Source: Streptomyces sp. NBC_01016 (GTDB lineage Bacteria; Actinomycetota; Actinomycetes; Streptomycetales; Streptomycetaceae). From it: a DNA stretch of 64,000 bases. Positions 32,423-40,796 of the stretch are shown here, one piece after another. The notes under the pieces were generated by a model. That model saw only the letters and a program-made list of their open reading frames with translations. It made no database searches and was not told the DNA's origin. How positions within the stretch are numbered: position 1 is the first letter of the stretch; each line of letters begins with the position of its first letter. The DNA lies in contig NZ_JAPEOQ010000002.1 of assembly GCF_026341035.1 (NCBI RefSeq), forward strand, positions 806,001 through 870,000, in the 5' to 3' direction. The translations under genes and the position numbers were made by a program.

Positions 32423-33191
32423 CGGCCGTCTCCTTCGCGGTGTCGTTCGTGGTGTTCACCGGAGCGGTCGATACGACGACCGCCCCTTCGGGGGCCTCGC
32501 TGCACACGGCGACAACCGTCGTGCCCGCGTCGGCCACGGTCCGCAACTGGGCCCAGATCTCGGCCCGCTCGGCGTCCGCGAGCTTCAGGTCGGTGTCGTC
32601 GACGCCGATCAGGCGGGGCCGGGAGATGAGCGCGAGTGCCAGGGACAGGCGCAGCGCTTCGAGGCGCTCCAGGTCGCGCACGGAGGTGCGGGAGCCCTTC
32701 GGCAGCGTCTCGGTGTCGAGCCCCGCGGCGGCGAGCGCGGCGTCGATGCGCAGGCTCGCCTCGGCCCGCCGCTCGGCGGGCGTGCGCAGCAGCCCGCGGA
32801 GCGTTCCGTCGAACCTCCGCTGCAGCAGCGCCTGTTCGCGCAGGTGCTCGGCCACGGTCAGGGCGGGGTCGAGCTCCGTCACGCCGGGGACGTGCGCGAG
32901 CGCGCTCATCCTGCGTACGGCGGTCAGCTGCTTCGGCAGCCGCATCCCGCCGACCCGCGCCGTGCCCTCGCTCGGCTTCATCCGCCCGGTCAGCGCGAGC
33001 AGCAGGCAGGTGCGCCCGCTGCCGGAGGGGCCCTCGATCGCGACGAGCGAGCCCGCCGCCGCGTCGACGTCGATGCCCCGGAAGGCCCAGCCCCGCGGCC
33101 CCTTCAGGCCGAACTCCGTGGCGGCCACCGAGGCTCCGGCCGTCGCCCCGTGCTCGTCCGCGCTCGTCGCCCCGCTTGCCGGGCCGTCCAT
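32394..33191 (-). CDS. ABC transporter ATP-binding protein with degenerate catalytic motifs
   Basis: A 265-residue ABC ATPase-like protein, head of the leftward set. The Walker A region reads EGPSGSGRTC (Arg replaces the usual Lys), the signature region is LERLEALRLSLALAL without LSGGQ, and Walker B reads LIGVDDTD, with Asp where the catalytic Glu is expected. It may bind nucleotide but hydrolyse it poorly, or serve a structural role. It overlaps the YhgE/Pip gene by 29 bases, which implies coupled synthesis and a complex. Good AGGGGGA ribosome binding site before the ATG. Upstream is a TetR-type operator. Confidence 0.82.
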   Translation of the reverse strand: MDGPASGATSADEHGATAGASVAATEFGLKGPRGWAFRGIDVDAAAGSLVAIEGPSGSGRTCLLLALTGRMKPSEGTARVGGMRLPKQLTAVRRMSALAHVPGVTELDPALTVAEHLREQALLQRRFDGTLRGLLRTPAERRAEASLRIDAALAAAGLDTETLPKGSRTSVRDLERLEALRLSLALALISRPRLIGVDDTDLKLADAERAEIWAQLRTVADAGTTVVAVCSEAPEGAVVVSTAPVNTTNDTAKETADALAEARRA

Positions 33192-33215
33192 GGTTCCCCC
33201 TGGGCACCTCTTTGA

Positions 33216-33229
33216 ACTGACTGGTCAGT
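33216..33229. promoter_or_regulatory. Palindromic operator, probable TetR binding site
   Basis: ACTGACTGGTCAGT is a perfect 14-base palindrome 25 bases before the ATPase start, in the divergent region shared with the HEPN-domain gene. Size and symmetry fit a TetR-family operator, and the only TetR gene nearby is in the same operon. Autoregulation is inferred. Confidence 0.7.
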
Positions 33230-33352
33230 GCAAAAGTTAGCCCGAACTTCCGATCGAAGCAAAATGCCTGGTCAGGGCCGATTGTCAGTGGCGTACCCCA
33301 CGATGGACACATACGGCCACAGCGCCGTCACACAGACGACAGGAGGTTCGTC

Positions 33353-33916
33353 ATGGCTGGACACGAGGCACCCACCGCAGCTGCCACCCGCCGCCGCGGC
33401 GCCACCGGCCCTGCCCCCTCACCCACCGGACCGGCGAGCGACATCCACCCGGTGCTCCGCCGGGCCGGTGCTCCGCCCGCCGCCCTCGATCTGCTCGCCC
33501 AGGCCCGCGCCGGACTCGACGAGGCGTCCGTGCTCGAGACTTCGAACGAGCGGTACGCCACGGCCCATCTCGCCGCGCTGCGCACCGCCGCCGCCGTGCT
33601 CGCGGCGCGCGGCAGGCCCGAGTCCACGCCAAGGCGCCGCGCCAAGATCCGCAGCGCGTGGGAAGTGCTCCCCGAGATAGCCCCCGAGCTGGCGGAGTGG
33701 AGCATCCTGTTCGCCTCGGGCGCCACCAAGCGGGCCCGCGCGGAGGCGGGCATCCGCGACGCGGCCACCGCACGCGACGCCGACGACCTGCTGCGTGACG
33801 TGGCGATGTTCCTGCGCCTGGTCGAGCGCGCGCTCGTGCTGCAGCCGGTGCTGCCCCAGCCCCGGCGGGAGGGGGACGAGCGCGCGAGCCCGGGAAAGGT
33901 GCAGGACGCGGGGTAG
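33353..33916 (+). CDS. SAV_6107 family HEPN-domain protein
   Basis: A 187-residue protein with a disordered Ala/Pro/Thr-rich N-terminus (1-35) and a helical HEPN-like domain (about 40-165: LDLLAQARAGLDEASVLETSNERYATAHLAALRTAAAVLAARG). It matches the SAV_6107 family restricted to actinobacteria. HEPN domains often bind nucleotides or act as RNases, but the RxxxxH ribonuclease motif is not evident, so catalytic activity is doubtful. A strong AGGAGG precedes the ATG. A methyltransferase gene follows by 114 bases on the same strand; this pairing is conserved in streptomycetes (recalled). Confidence 0.82.
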   Translation: MAGHEAPTAAATRRRGATGPAPSPTGPASDIHPVLRRAGAPPAALDLLAQARAGLDEASVLETSNERYATAHLAALRTAAAVLAARGRPESTPRRRAKIRSAWEVLPEIAPELAEWSILFASGATKRARAEAGIRDAATARDADDLLRDVAMFLRLVERALVLQPVLPQPRREGDERASPGKVQDAG

Positions 33917-34030
33917 CGGGCCGGCGGCGCACGGATGGCATGGGTGCAGGGCCGCGCCCATTAGGGTGGAGGCGCCCGAACCAGTACTTGCTCCGCCGCC
34001 GGTCGGAGCCGCCCCGAGGAGTCACCTGCC

Positions 34031-34843
34031 GTGTCGGATCACCACCCTCGAACCACGTCACCGCGCTCCGACTCCTCGCGGCCCCGCGCCTCCCTCCGTA
34101 CCGCCGTGGTCTGGGACGTCCTCCAGGACGCCCTCGACCGGCGCGCCAAGTCGGCGGGGAGCGAGGCCCACGGCGTTCTCGATGTACTCGACACCGGGGG
34201 CGGCAGCGGCAACTTCGCGGTGCCGGTCGCCCAGCTGGGCCACCGCGTCACCGTCGTCGACCCGAGCCCGAACGCGCTGTTCGCCCTGGAGCGCAGGGCG
34301 GCGGAGGCCGGTGTCGCCGACCGGGTGCGCGGCGTCCAGGGCGATGTCTCGGGCCTGTTCGACGTCGTCGAGCGCGACGGATACGACGCGGTCCTGTGCC
34401 ACGGCGTCCTCGAGTACGTGGAGGAGCCCGCGGAGGGCGTGCGCAACGCCGTGGGCGCCCTGCGCTCCGGCGGCGTGCTCAGCCTGCTCGCCGCGGGCCT
34501 CGGCGGCGCCGTCATCGCGCGGGCCCTCGCGGGGCACTTCAAGGAGGCCAGGCATGCGCTCGACGACCCGGCCGGCCGCTGGGGCGAGGGCGACCCGGTG
34601 CCGCGCCGCTTCACGGCCGAGCAGCTCACGGAGCTCCTCGTCGGGGCCGGAGTGGACGTCGGCGCGGTGCACGGTGTGCGGGTCTTCGCGGACCTCGTCC
34701 CGGGCGTCCTCGTGGACACCGAGCCGAGCGCGCAGCGGGAGCTGCTGAAGCTCGAGGCGGCCGCCGCGGAGCTGCCCGCCTTCCATGCCGTGGCCACGCA
34801 ACTGCACGTGCTCGGTGAGAAGCGAGTGGCCGAAGAGGGCTGA
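34031..34843 (+). CDS. SAM-dependent methyltransferase (class I)
   Basis: A 270-residue Rossmann-type methyltransferase. Motif I VLDTGGGSGNFAVPVA lies near residue 53, motif II acidic residue in VTVVDPSPNAL near 77, motif III GVQGDVSGL, and motif IV YDAVLCHGVLEYVEE near 120, followed by GGVLSLLAAG. The chain after residue 160 resembles the CmoM/SmtA group. Substrate cannot be assigned. The GTG has GAGGAG 9-10 bases upstream. It follows the HEPN gene and precedes the DUF3040 gene, from which it is separated by 283 bases without a supportable ORF. Confidence 0.86.
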   Translation: MSDHHPRTTSPRSDSSRPRASLRTAVVWDVLQDALDRRAKSAGSEAHGVLDVLDTGGGSGNFAVPVAQLGHRVTVVDPSPNALFALERRAAEAGVADRVRGVQGDVSGLFDVVERDGYDAVLCHGVLEYVEEPAEGVRNAVGALRSGGVLSLLAAGLGGAVIARALAGHFKEARHALDDPAGRWGEGDPVPRRFTAEQLTELLVGAGVDVGAVHGVRVFADLVPGVLVDTEPSAQRELLKLEAAAAELPAFHAVATQLHVLGEKRVAEEG

Positions 34844-35126
34844 CCGGGCCGACCGGTGGCCGGGCGCTGCCGCTGATCAGCGGCGCAGCGTTTGATGGAG
34901 TACGCCACAGGCCCCCCGATCGGGCGCTCGGCGCCGTATGATCTGAGGTGACGGTCCGGCATGACGGGTCGGCCTCCGGGGCATGTCGCCCTGTGAGCCG
35001 GGACGCCGTGTCGTGGTCGGCAATGGCGAAGTTGGCGTAGAGGGGCGGGTTTCACGGGGGCGATTCCCTGCCTATCCTGAAGGGGACCCCCGGTCGCCCC
35101 GGCGACTGCACGATGAGGAGGACTCC

Positions 35127-35549
35127 GTGCCGCTCTCGGAGCACGAGCAGCGCATGCTCGAGCAGATGGAGCGAGCGCTGTACGCCGAAGATCCCAAGTT
35201 CGCGACAGCGCTTGAGGGAAGCGGGCTGCGTACATACACCCGACGTCGGGTCTACCAGGCAGTCGTGGGCTTCCTGGTGGGTATCGCGCTCCTCATGGCA
35301 GGAATGGTCGCGCAGCAGATCTGGATCAGCGTGGTGGGGTTCCTCGTCATGCTGGGGTGTGCCGTGCTCGCCGTCACCGGCTGGCGCAAGGCCCCCAAAC
35401 CAGGCGAGCAGCCGGCGGCCGGATCCGCGGGAACCGCGCCGGGCGCGCCGGCGACGCGACGGCAGGGCAAACAGAAGCGCTCCATGATGGACCGCATCGA
35501 GCAGCGCTGGCAGCGCCGCCGGGACGAGCAGGGTGGCGGCGGCCGCTAG
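35127..35549 (+). CDS. DUF3040 small membrane protein
   Basis: A 140-residue protein of the actinobacterial DUF3040 family. It opens with the diagnostic PLSEHEQRMLEQMERALYAEDPKFA motif region, has two membrane helices (about 43-62 and 66-84), and a basic C-terminal tail. In S. coelicolor the equivalent protein (SCO2097, recalled) has been linked to spore wall synthesis with the Mre complex; this is family knowledge, not visible here. The GTG has GAGGAGG just upstream. A strong terminator follows, and its convergent neighbour is the transglutaminase-like gene next to the dcw cluster. Confidence 0.85.
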   Translation: MPLSEHEQRMLEQMERALYAEDPKFATALEGSGLRTYTRRRVYQAVVGFLVGIALLMAGMVAQQIWISVVGFLVMLGCAVLAVTGWRKAPKPGEQPAAGSAGTAPGAPATRRQGKQKRSMMDRIEQRWQRRRDEQGGGGR

Positions 35550-35577
35550 GAGCAGGCCGTCGGCATACGAGTGTGAA

Positions 35578-35602
35578 GGGTGACCGCGTCGTGCGGTCAC
35601 CC
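35578..35602 (+). terminator. Intrinsic terminator after DUF3040 gene
   Basis: GGGTGACCGC and GCGGTCACCC form a perfect 10-base-pair stem around a GTCGT loop, followed by TTTCTGC. The next 40 bases carry two copies of GTAACAAGCCT (35610-35620, 35629-35639), and 35650-35700 holds repeats of GGCCGGCCCC. The latter may form the leftward terminator for the transglutaminase gene. Confidence 0.85.
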
Positions 35603-35701
35603 TTTCTGCGTAACAAGCCTCTCTGGTTGTAACAAGCCTTCTGGCCGTGGGGGACCGGCCCGGCTGTCGTGGGCCGGCCCCGCCGTGGGGGCCGGCCCCG
35701 C

Positions 35702-38110
35702 TCAGCCTTCCTGGCGGGTCGGTCGCGTCGGCCGGGTGAACCGGCCGCGCACGCTCAGGGTGAACGACTCCCAGCGCCGCGCCGCCGCCCACACCACCCG
35801 GACGGTCGAGCGGGGCGCGAACGTCGCCCGGAGCCGGGTCGACCGGCTCGATTTCGCGTGCAGATCGTCGTGCAGGCGGCGCACGTCCTCGCCCAGACCC
35901 GACGCGGGCCGGGGCCGGGGCGCGTACAGGACCTGCTCCACCGCCGCGGCCACCCGGTGCACGCTGTCGGCCGCATCGGGCTCTAGCTCACCGATCCGGA
36001 CGATGCGGGCCGCCGCCGTCCGCGGGGTCTGCGAGTCGTCCGGCGCGATGCCGTGGTCCCACGCCGTGTCCGTGACCTCGCGCCAGGCGGCCAGGGTGCG
36101 CCCGGCGGCATCGGCGTCCGTGCGGCCCGCCGAACCGAGCCGCAGTGCCCGGACCCGCCTGCGCCACAGCATCGGCAGCAGCGGCACCGCGACGACCAGC
36201 AGCGCGATCAGGGCCACCACGGCGATCGTGCCGAACGGCGGCCCGTCGTCCGGCGAGCCGCCCACGACCGCAGGCGCGGTGCTGGCGCAGCTGCCCTCCT
36301 TGCGCTGGGCCACCGAGCAGCTCTCGGACGTCGAGGGCTCCGGGGCCGAGGGCGTGGCGGAGGCGGACTCGCTGGGCGCCGCCGGATTGCTGGGGCTGCC
36401 CGCCGGGTTGTTCTCGACCGTGTAGTCCGGGGCCGTGCCGCGGTTGGGCGTGGGCTCGAAGCGGGTCCAGCCGACGCCCTCGAAGTACAGCTCGGGCCAG
36501 GCGTGCGCGTCGCGCAGGCCCACCGAGTACTTCCCCTCACCCGCGGGTACGCCCGGCGTGAAGCCGACCGCGACACGGGCCGGGATGCCCAGCGTGCGCG
36601 CCATGGCGGCCATCGAGAAGGAGAAGTGGACGCAGAAGCCCTCCTTCTGCCTCAGGAACCGGGCGATCGCGGCGGAACCGCTGCCGGCCCGCACCTCCGT
36701 GTTGTACGTGAACCCGCCGCTGACCGCGAAGTAGTCCTGCAGCTTCACCGCACGCTCGTAGTTGTTCGACGCGCCCTCGGTGATCTTGAGCGCGGTCGTG
36801 CGGACCACGTCCGGAAGCGAGGCGGGCACCTTGGTGAACTCGCGGACCATGTCGCCGGGCGGCTCGCCCGCGGCGGCGAGCTGCTGCGGTGTCGGCCGCA
36901 CGATCAGGCTGTCGACGGTGTACGTCTTCCCGCGCGTGGTCTGCCCGTGGTCGCCCACCAGCGTCCGGCCGACCCGCTCGAACCGCCAGCGCCCGTCGAT
37001 CCCCACCTGCGTCGCCGGATAGGGCATCGGCAGCCAGTCCTGCGCGTACCAGTCGGCCGCCGAGATCGACGTCCGCACCTGGGTCCTGCGCACGTCGGCG
37101 CCCAGACCCGGCGGATCCGGCAGGGGGGACGGCACGTCGTCGATGCTGCGCACCGAGGGGCGCCAGGTCGTGCCGTCGAACTCGTCGAGCGCCACGATCC
37201 GCAGATACATGTCGGACGTCTCGTCCGTGTTCGTCCGGTACGTCATCACCTCCCGGTCCTCCGGCTGGTTCAGGCTGTTCTGCAGCGAGACCAGCGGGTT
37301 GACCGCGGAGATCGTGCCGCCACCCCCGGCCCCGCCGCGCACACCCTTGCCGGACGGGCCGAGGAGCCCGCCGTCCAGGGCGGGCAGGGCGAGCGGCACC
37401 ACCAGGGCGATCCCCAGGGCGACGGCGCCGATCCGGCGGCCGGTGCGGACCGGGGCCAGGGCGCCGCCCCCGCCGCCCTCCTGCACGGGCGTGGACCCGC
37501 CGGGCGTCCGCCCGGCGCCGCCGAACACGCGGCCCCACTGGGAGAGCCGGTCGCGCCCCTCCGCGAGCAGCAGCAGGAGGTAGCCGGCGGCCGCGAGCAG
37601 GAACCACAGCCAGCCGGCGCCGCCTTCGGAGAGCCCGGCGGCGACCGAGTACAGGGCGAGCAGCGGCAGCCCGGCCGGGGCCGCGCTGCGGAACGTCACT
37701 GCGAGGGCGTCCACGAAAAGACCGATCACCAGCGCGCCGCCCACCAGCATCAGCCGGATGCCGTCGGTCAGCGGCGCCGGTATGGCGTACTGCCCCACGT
37801 CCTCGCCGCCCGCCTGGAGCAGCACGCCGAAGTGCCGGAAGGCCTCGGGGCCCGGCAGGACCGTGGCGATCGCCTGGTCGCGGGCGAAGAGGACGGTGAG
37901 CAGCAGCAGCGACACGAGGGCCTGCGCCGCCACGGTCAGCGGGCGGGCGAGCGGCACCCGGCGGGCGAGCGCGCCCACCGCGGCCTGGATCACCAGCAGG
38001 ATCGCGGTCTGCAACAGCCAGGTGGACCGGTCGACCAGCGGGAGCAGCGCGCACGAGGCCAGGAACGTGGCCAGCGTGGCGCAGATCGACAGGCGGGCGC
38101 CGCCGCTCAT
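35702..38110 (-). CDS. TgpA-like membrane transglutaminase/protease-family protein
   Basis: An 802-residue membrane protein of the TgpA type (DUF3488, transglutaminase-like core, DUF4129). Six N-terminal membrane helices span about residues 10-240. The extracytoplasmic transglutaminase fold follows, with nucleophile Cys in KEGFCVHFSFSMAAMARTLG (about 500), His in LRDAHAWPELYF, and Asp-equivalent region GWTRFEPTPN. A further membrane helix lies near 635-655, then a cytoplasmic DUF4129 tail. The start overlaps the upstream DUF58 stop by four bases (ATGA). Together with the DUF58 and MoxR genes it forms a widespread envelope-linked operon of unknown substrate. Confidence 0.9.
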   Translation of the reverse strand: MSGGARLSICATLATFLASCALLPLVDRSTWLLQTAILLVIQAAVGALARRVPLARPLTVAAQALVSLLLLTVLFARDQAIATVLPGPEAFRHFGVLLQAGGEDVGQYAIPAPLTDGIRLMLVGGALVIGLFVDALAVTFRSAAPAGLPLLALYSVAAGLSEGGAGWLWFLLAAAGYLLLLLAEGRDRLSQWGRVFGGAGRTPGGSTPVQEGGGGGALAPVRTGRRIGAVALGIALVVPLALPALDGGLLGPSGKGVRGGAGGGGTISAVNPLVSLQNSLNQPEDREVMTYRTNTDETSDMYLRIVALDEFDGTTWRPSVRSIDDVPSPLPDPPGLGADVRRTQVRTSISAADWYAQDWLPMPYPATQVGIDGRWRFERVGRTLVGDHGQTTRGKTYTVDSLIVRPTPQQLAAAGEPPGDMVREFTKVPASLPDVVRTTALKITEGASNNYERAVKLQDYFAVSGGFTYNTEVRAGSGSAAIARFLRQKEGFCVHFSFSMAAMARTLGIPARVAVGFTPGVPAGEGKYSVGLRDAHAWPELYFEGVGWTRFEPTPNRGTAPDYTVENNPAGSPSNPAAPSESASATPSAPEPSTSESCSVAQRKEGSCASTAPAVVGGSPDDGPPFGTIAVVALIALLVVAVPLLPMLWRRRVRALRLGSAGRTDADAAGRTLAAWREVTDTAWDHGIAPDDSQTPRTAAARIVRIGELEPDAADSVHRVAAAVEQVLYAPRPRPASGLGEDVRRLHDDLHAKSSRSTRLRATFAPRSTVRVVWAAARRWESFTLSVRGRFTRPTRPTRQEG

Positions 38111-39528
38111 GACCAACCCCCTGAAGTGTTCGGGGAACGCGGGGGACCGGCCGGCGCGGACAGTCCGGTACGCTCCCGGTCCGCCTGCCGCCAGAGCTCC
38201 TCGAGGGAGGCGCCGTGCGGCACGGCCACCGCGGTCCAGCCCGCTTCCTGCAGCATCCGCAGCCGCTCGGTGCAGCGCTCCGAGACCGGCGCACCGGGCC
38301 CCTGGGTCCAGGAGTCGCTGTCCAGGACGAAGGCGAGCGCGCCACCGCTGCGGCGGCGCATCTTGGCGACGACGGAGGCCTGTTCCTCGTCCAGATCGCC
38401 GAGGAAGGCCACCAGAAGTCCTTCGTTGCCGCCGCGCAGCACGTCGTACGCGGCGGAGAGCGTGCCGCTGTCGGAGTGGTCGACGACGGCGAGCGTGTCC
38501 ATCATCAGGCCTGCCGCGTCGGCCGACTCCTGGCTCGCGCCCGCGAAGCCGTCGGTGCCCTCGCCCGGCACCGCGTTGCCCGTGTCCGTCAACAGGCGGA
38601 CGGAGAAGCCGCGTTCGAGCATGTGCACCAGGGCGGAGGCCGTGGCGGACACCGCCCACTCGAAGGCCGAGTCGGGTCCGGCGCCCTGGAAGGCGGGCGC
38701 GCGGGTGTCGAGCAGCACGGTGCAGCGGGCCCGCTGCGGCTGCTCCTCGCGGCGCACCATCAGCTCGCCGTAGCGCGCGGTCAAGCGCCAGTGGACGCGG
38801 CGCAGATCGTCCCCGTACCGGTAGCCGCGCGGGATCACGTCGTCCTCGCCGGCCAGCGCGAGCGAGCGCTGCCGCCCGTCCCCGTACCCCTTGGCCTCAC
38901 CGGTGAGCCGCACCGGAGGCAGCGCCGTCACGCGCGGGATCACCGTCAGGCTGTCGTACGTCGAGAAGGACCGGGTCAGTTCGCACATGCCGAAGGGGTC
39001 GCTCAGGCGCAGCTGCAGCGGGCCGAGCGGATAGCGGCCGCGCAGGTCGGAGCGGACCCGGTAGGACACCTCGCGGCGGCCCCCCGCCTCGACCCGGTCG
39101 AGGACGAACCGGGGCCGCGGCCCGAGCACGTACGGCACCCGGTCCTGGAGCATCAGCAGGCCTGTCGGCAGCCGGGAGATGTTGTCCATGCGCAGGTGCA
39201 CGCGTGCCTCGGAACCCGCCGGTAGGCGCGCGGGGGAGAGCTTGCGGCTGCCCGCGACCCGGTAGCGGGTGCGGTACAGGACGCCCGCGCACACCAGCGG
39301 CAGCGCCGCGAGCAGCAGACCGACCCGGAGCAGATCGCTCTGCCCGAGGACGTACGCGCAGATCCCCGCCGCGATGCCGGCGGCAAGGAACGAACGGCCG
39401 CGCGTGGTGAGTCCGGCGAGGGCGGTGCGCAGACCGCTCTTGTCGCCGACGTTCTTGCCCGCGCCACCGTCCGTGAATCCGCCCCCCGGATCCGGCGCGT
39501 AGCTCCCGACCTGTCCCCCCGGTGTCAT
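38107..39528 (-). CDS. DUF58 domain membrane protein
   Basis: A 473-residue DUF58 protein, usually paired with MoxR ATPases. Two membrane helices lie near residues 42-62 and 64-80. A beta-rich region follows, then the DUF58 signature DDLRRVHWRLTARYGELMVRREEQPQ near 240, continuing into a vWA-like alpha/beta domain with LLDTRAPAF in MIDAS-like position. The ATG start shares one base with the stop of the MoxR gene (TGATG); a GTG one codon earlier is also possible. It probably acts in a membrane complex whose assembly the MoxR ATPase drives (inference from the family). Confidence 0.9.
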   Translation of the reverse strand: MTPGGQVGSYAPDPGGGFTDGGAGKNVGDKSGLRTALAGLTTRGRSFLAAGIAAGICAYVLGQSDLLRVGLLLAALPLVCAGVLYRTRYRVAGSRKLSPARLPAGSEARVHLRMDNISRLPTGLLMLQDRVPYVLGPRPRFVLDRVEAGGRREVSYRVRSDLRGRYPLGPLQLRLSDPFGMCELTRSFSTYDSLTVIPRVTALPPVRLTGEAKGYGDGRQRSLALAGEDDVIPRGYRYGDDLRRVHWRLTARYGELMVRREEQPQRARCTVLLDTRAPAFQGAGPDSAFEWAVSATASALVHMLERGFSVRLLTDTGNAVPGEGTDGFAGASQESADAAGLMMDTLAVVDHSDSGTLSAAYDVLRGGNEGLLVAFLGDLDEEQASVVAKMRRRSGGALAFVLDSDSWTQGPGAPVSERCTERLRMLQEAGWTAVAVPHGASLEELWRQADRERTGLSAPAGPPRSPNTSGGWS

Positions 39529-40571
39529 CACAGCCTCCGCGGACCGGGCGGCTGCTGGCCGTACAGCGGGGGCGTCGTCGAGTCGTAGGTCTGCGCGGCG
39601 CGGGGCTCCGCGGCCGGGACCGGGGTGCGCTGCAGGATGTCGAGGACGACCTGCTCGGCGGTGCGCCGGTTCAACTGGGCCTGGGCGGTGGGCAGCAGAC
39701 GGTGCGCCAGGACCGCCACGGCCAGCGTCTGCACGTCGTCGGGCAGCGCGTACTCGCGGCCCGCGAGGGCCGCGGCGGCCTTGGCCGCGCGCACCAGGTG
39801 CAGCGTCGCGCGCGGGGATGCGCCGAGTCTGAGGTCGGGATGCGTGCGCGTGGCGGTGACCAGGTCCACCGCGTAGCGCCGTACGGCGTCGGCGACATGG
39901 ACCGTGCGCACGGCGTCGATGAGCTTCACGATCTCGTGCGCGTGCGCCACCGGCTGCAGGTCGTCCAGCGGGTTCACGCCGCCGTGCACGTCCAGCATCT
40001 GCAGCTCGGCCTCCGGGCTCGGATAGCCGATGGAGACGCGGGCCATGAAGCGGTCGCGCTGGGCCTCGGGCAGTGGGTAGGTGCCCTCCATCTCGACCGG
40101 GTTCTGGGTGGCCACCACCATGAAGGGGCTGGGCAGTTCGTAGGTCGTCCCGTCGATGGTGACCTGGCGCTCCTCCAGGGACTCCAGGAGCGCGGACTGC
40201 GTCTTCGGGGACGCGCGGTTGATCTCGTCCCCGATCACGATCTGCGCGAAGATCGCGCCCGGCTTGAACTCGAAGTCCCGCCGCTGCTGGTCCCAGATGG
40301 ACACCCCGGTGATGTCCGAGGGCAGCAGGTCGGGCGTGAACTGGATGCGGCGCACCGAGCAGTCGATGGACCGCGCGAGCGCCTTCGCCAGCATCGTCTT
40401 GCCGACGCCCGGAACATCCTCGATGAGCAGATGCCCCTCGGCGAGCAGCACGGTCAGCGAGAGTCGTACGACCTCTGGCTTGCCCTCGATCACAGCCTCC
40501 ACCGACCCGCGCACACGCTCCGCGGTGGTGGTCAGATCAGTGAGGCTCGCTCGATCGTCATAGGTCGTCAC
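39528..40571 (-). CDS. MoxR-family AAA+ ATPase
   Basis: A 347-residue MoxR AAA+ protein, a chaperone-like ATPase that activates or assembles partner proteins. Walker A EDVPGVGKTMLAKALA near residue 50, Walker B IVIGDEINRASPKTQSALLESLEE near 110, sensor ATQNPVEMEGTYPLPEAQRDRF near 155, and a lid domain with a Pro-rich Tyr/Gln tail. The GTG at 40571 is chosen for the GAGGAGG site 7 bases upstream. It is the first gene of the MoxR-DUF58-transglutaminase operon, and all three genes overlap end to start. It is likely cytoplasmic at the membrane face. Confidence 0.92.
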   Translation of the reverse strand: MTTYDDRASLTDLTTTAERVRGSVEAVIEGKPEVVRLSLTVLLAEGHLLIEDVPGVGKTMLAKALARSIDCSVRRIQFTPDLLPSDITGVSIWDQQRRDFEFKPGAIFAQIVIGDEINRASPKTQSALLESLEERQVTIDGTTYELPSPFMVVATQNPVEMEGTYPLPEAQRDRFMARVSIGYPSPEAELQMLDVHGGVNPLDDLQPVAHAHEIVKLIDAVRTVHVADAVRRYAVDLVTATRTHPDLRLGASPRATLHLVRAAKAAAALAGREYALPDDVQTLAVAVLAHRLLPTAQAQLNRRTAEQVVLDILQRTPVPAAEPRAAQTYDSTTPPLYGQQPPGPRRL

Positions 40572-40796
40572 CCAGCCCTCCTCGGCCCGTACTTTCCGGG
40601 CCGACGCGCAACGACGCGAACCGGCCCACCCCGATACACGGACAGCGCGCACGAGATGTTCGCCGCTCGTGCGGATGTCACACACGCATTCTTGTTGGCG
40701 TTACCGGTTCGTGTCACTCGCCTGTGGACAACTGGCCGCGATATGTCAGGCCTTGGAGTCATTTGAGAGGAAGGTCGACCGCGATCGGGCGGGGTG

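Noticed and set aside
33353..34843. Toxin-antitoxin or defence module (HEPN plus methyltransferase)
   Set aside because: No RNase motif, no nucleotidyltransferase partner, wide spacing between the genes, and a conserved core-genome position argue against a mobile defence system.
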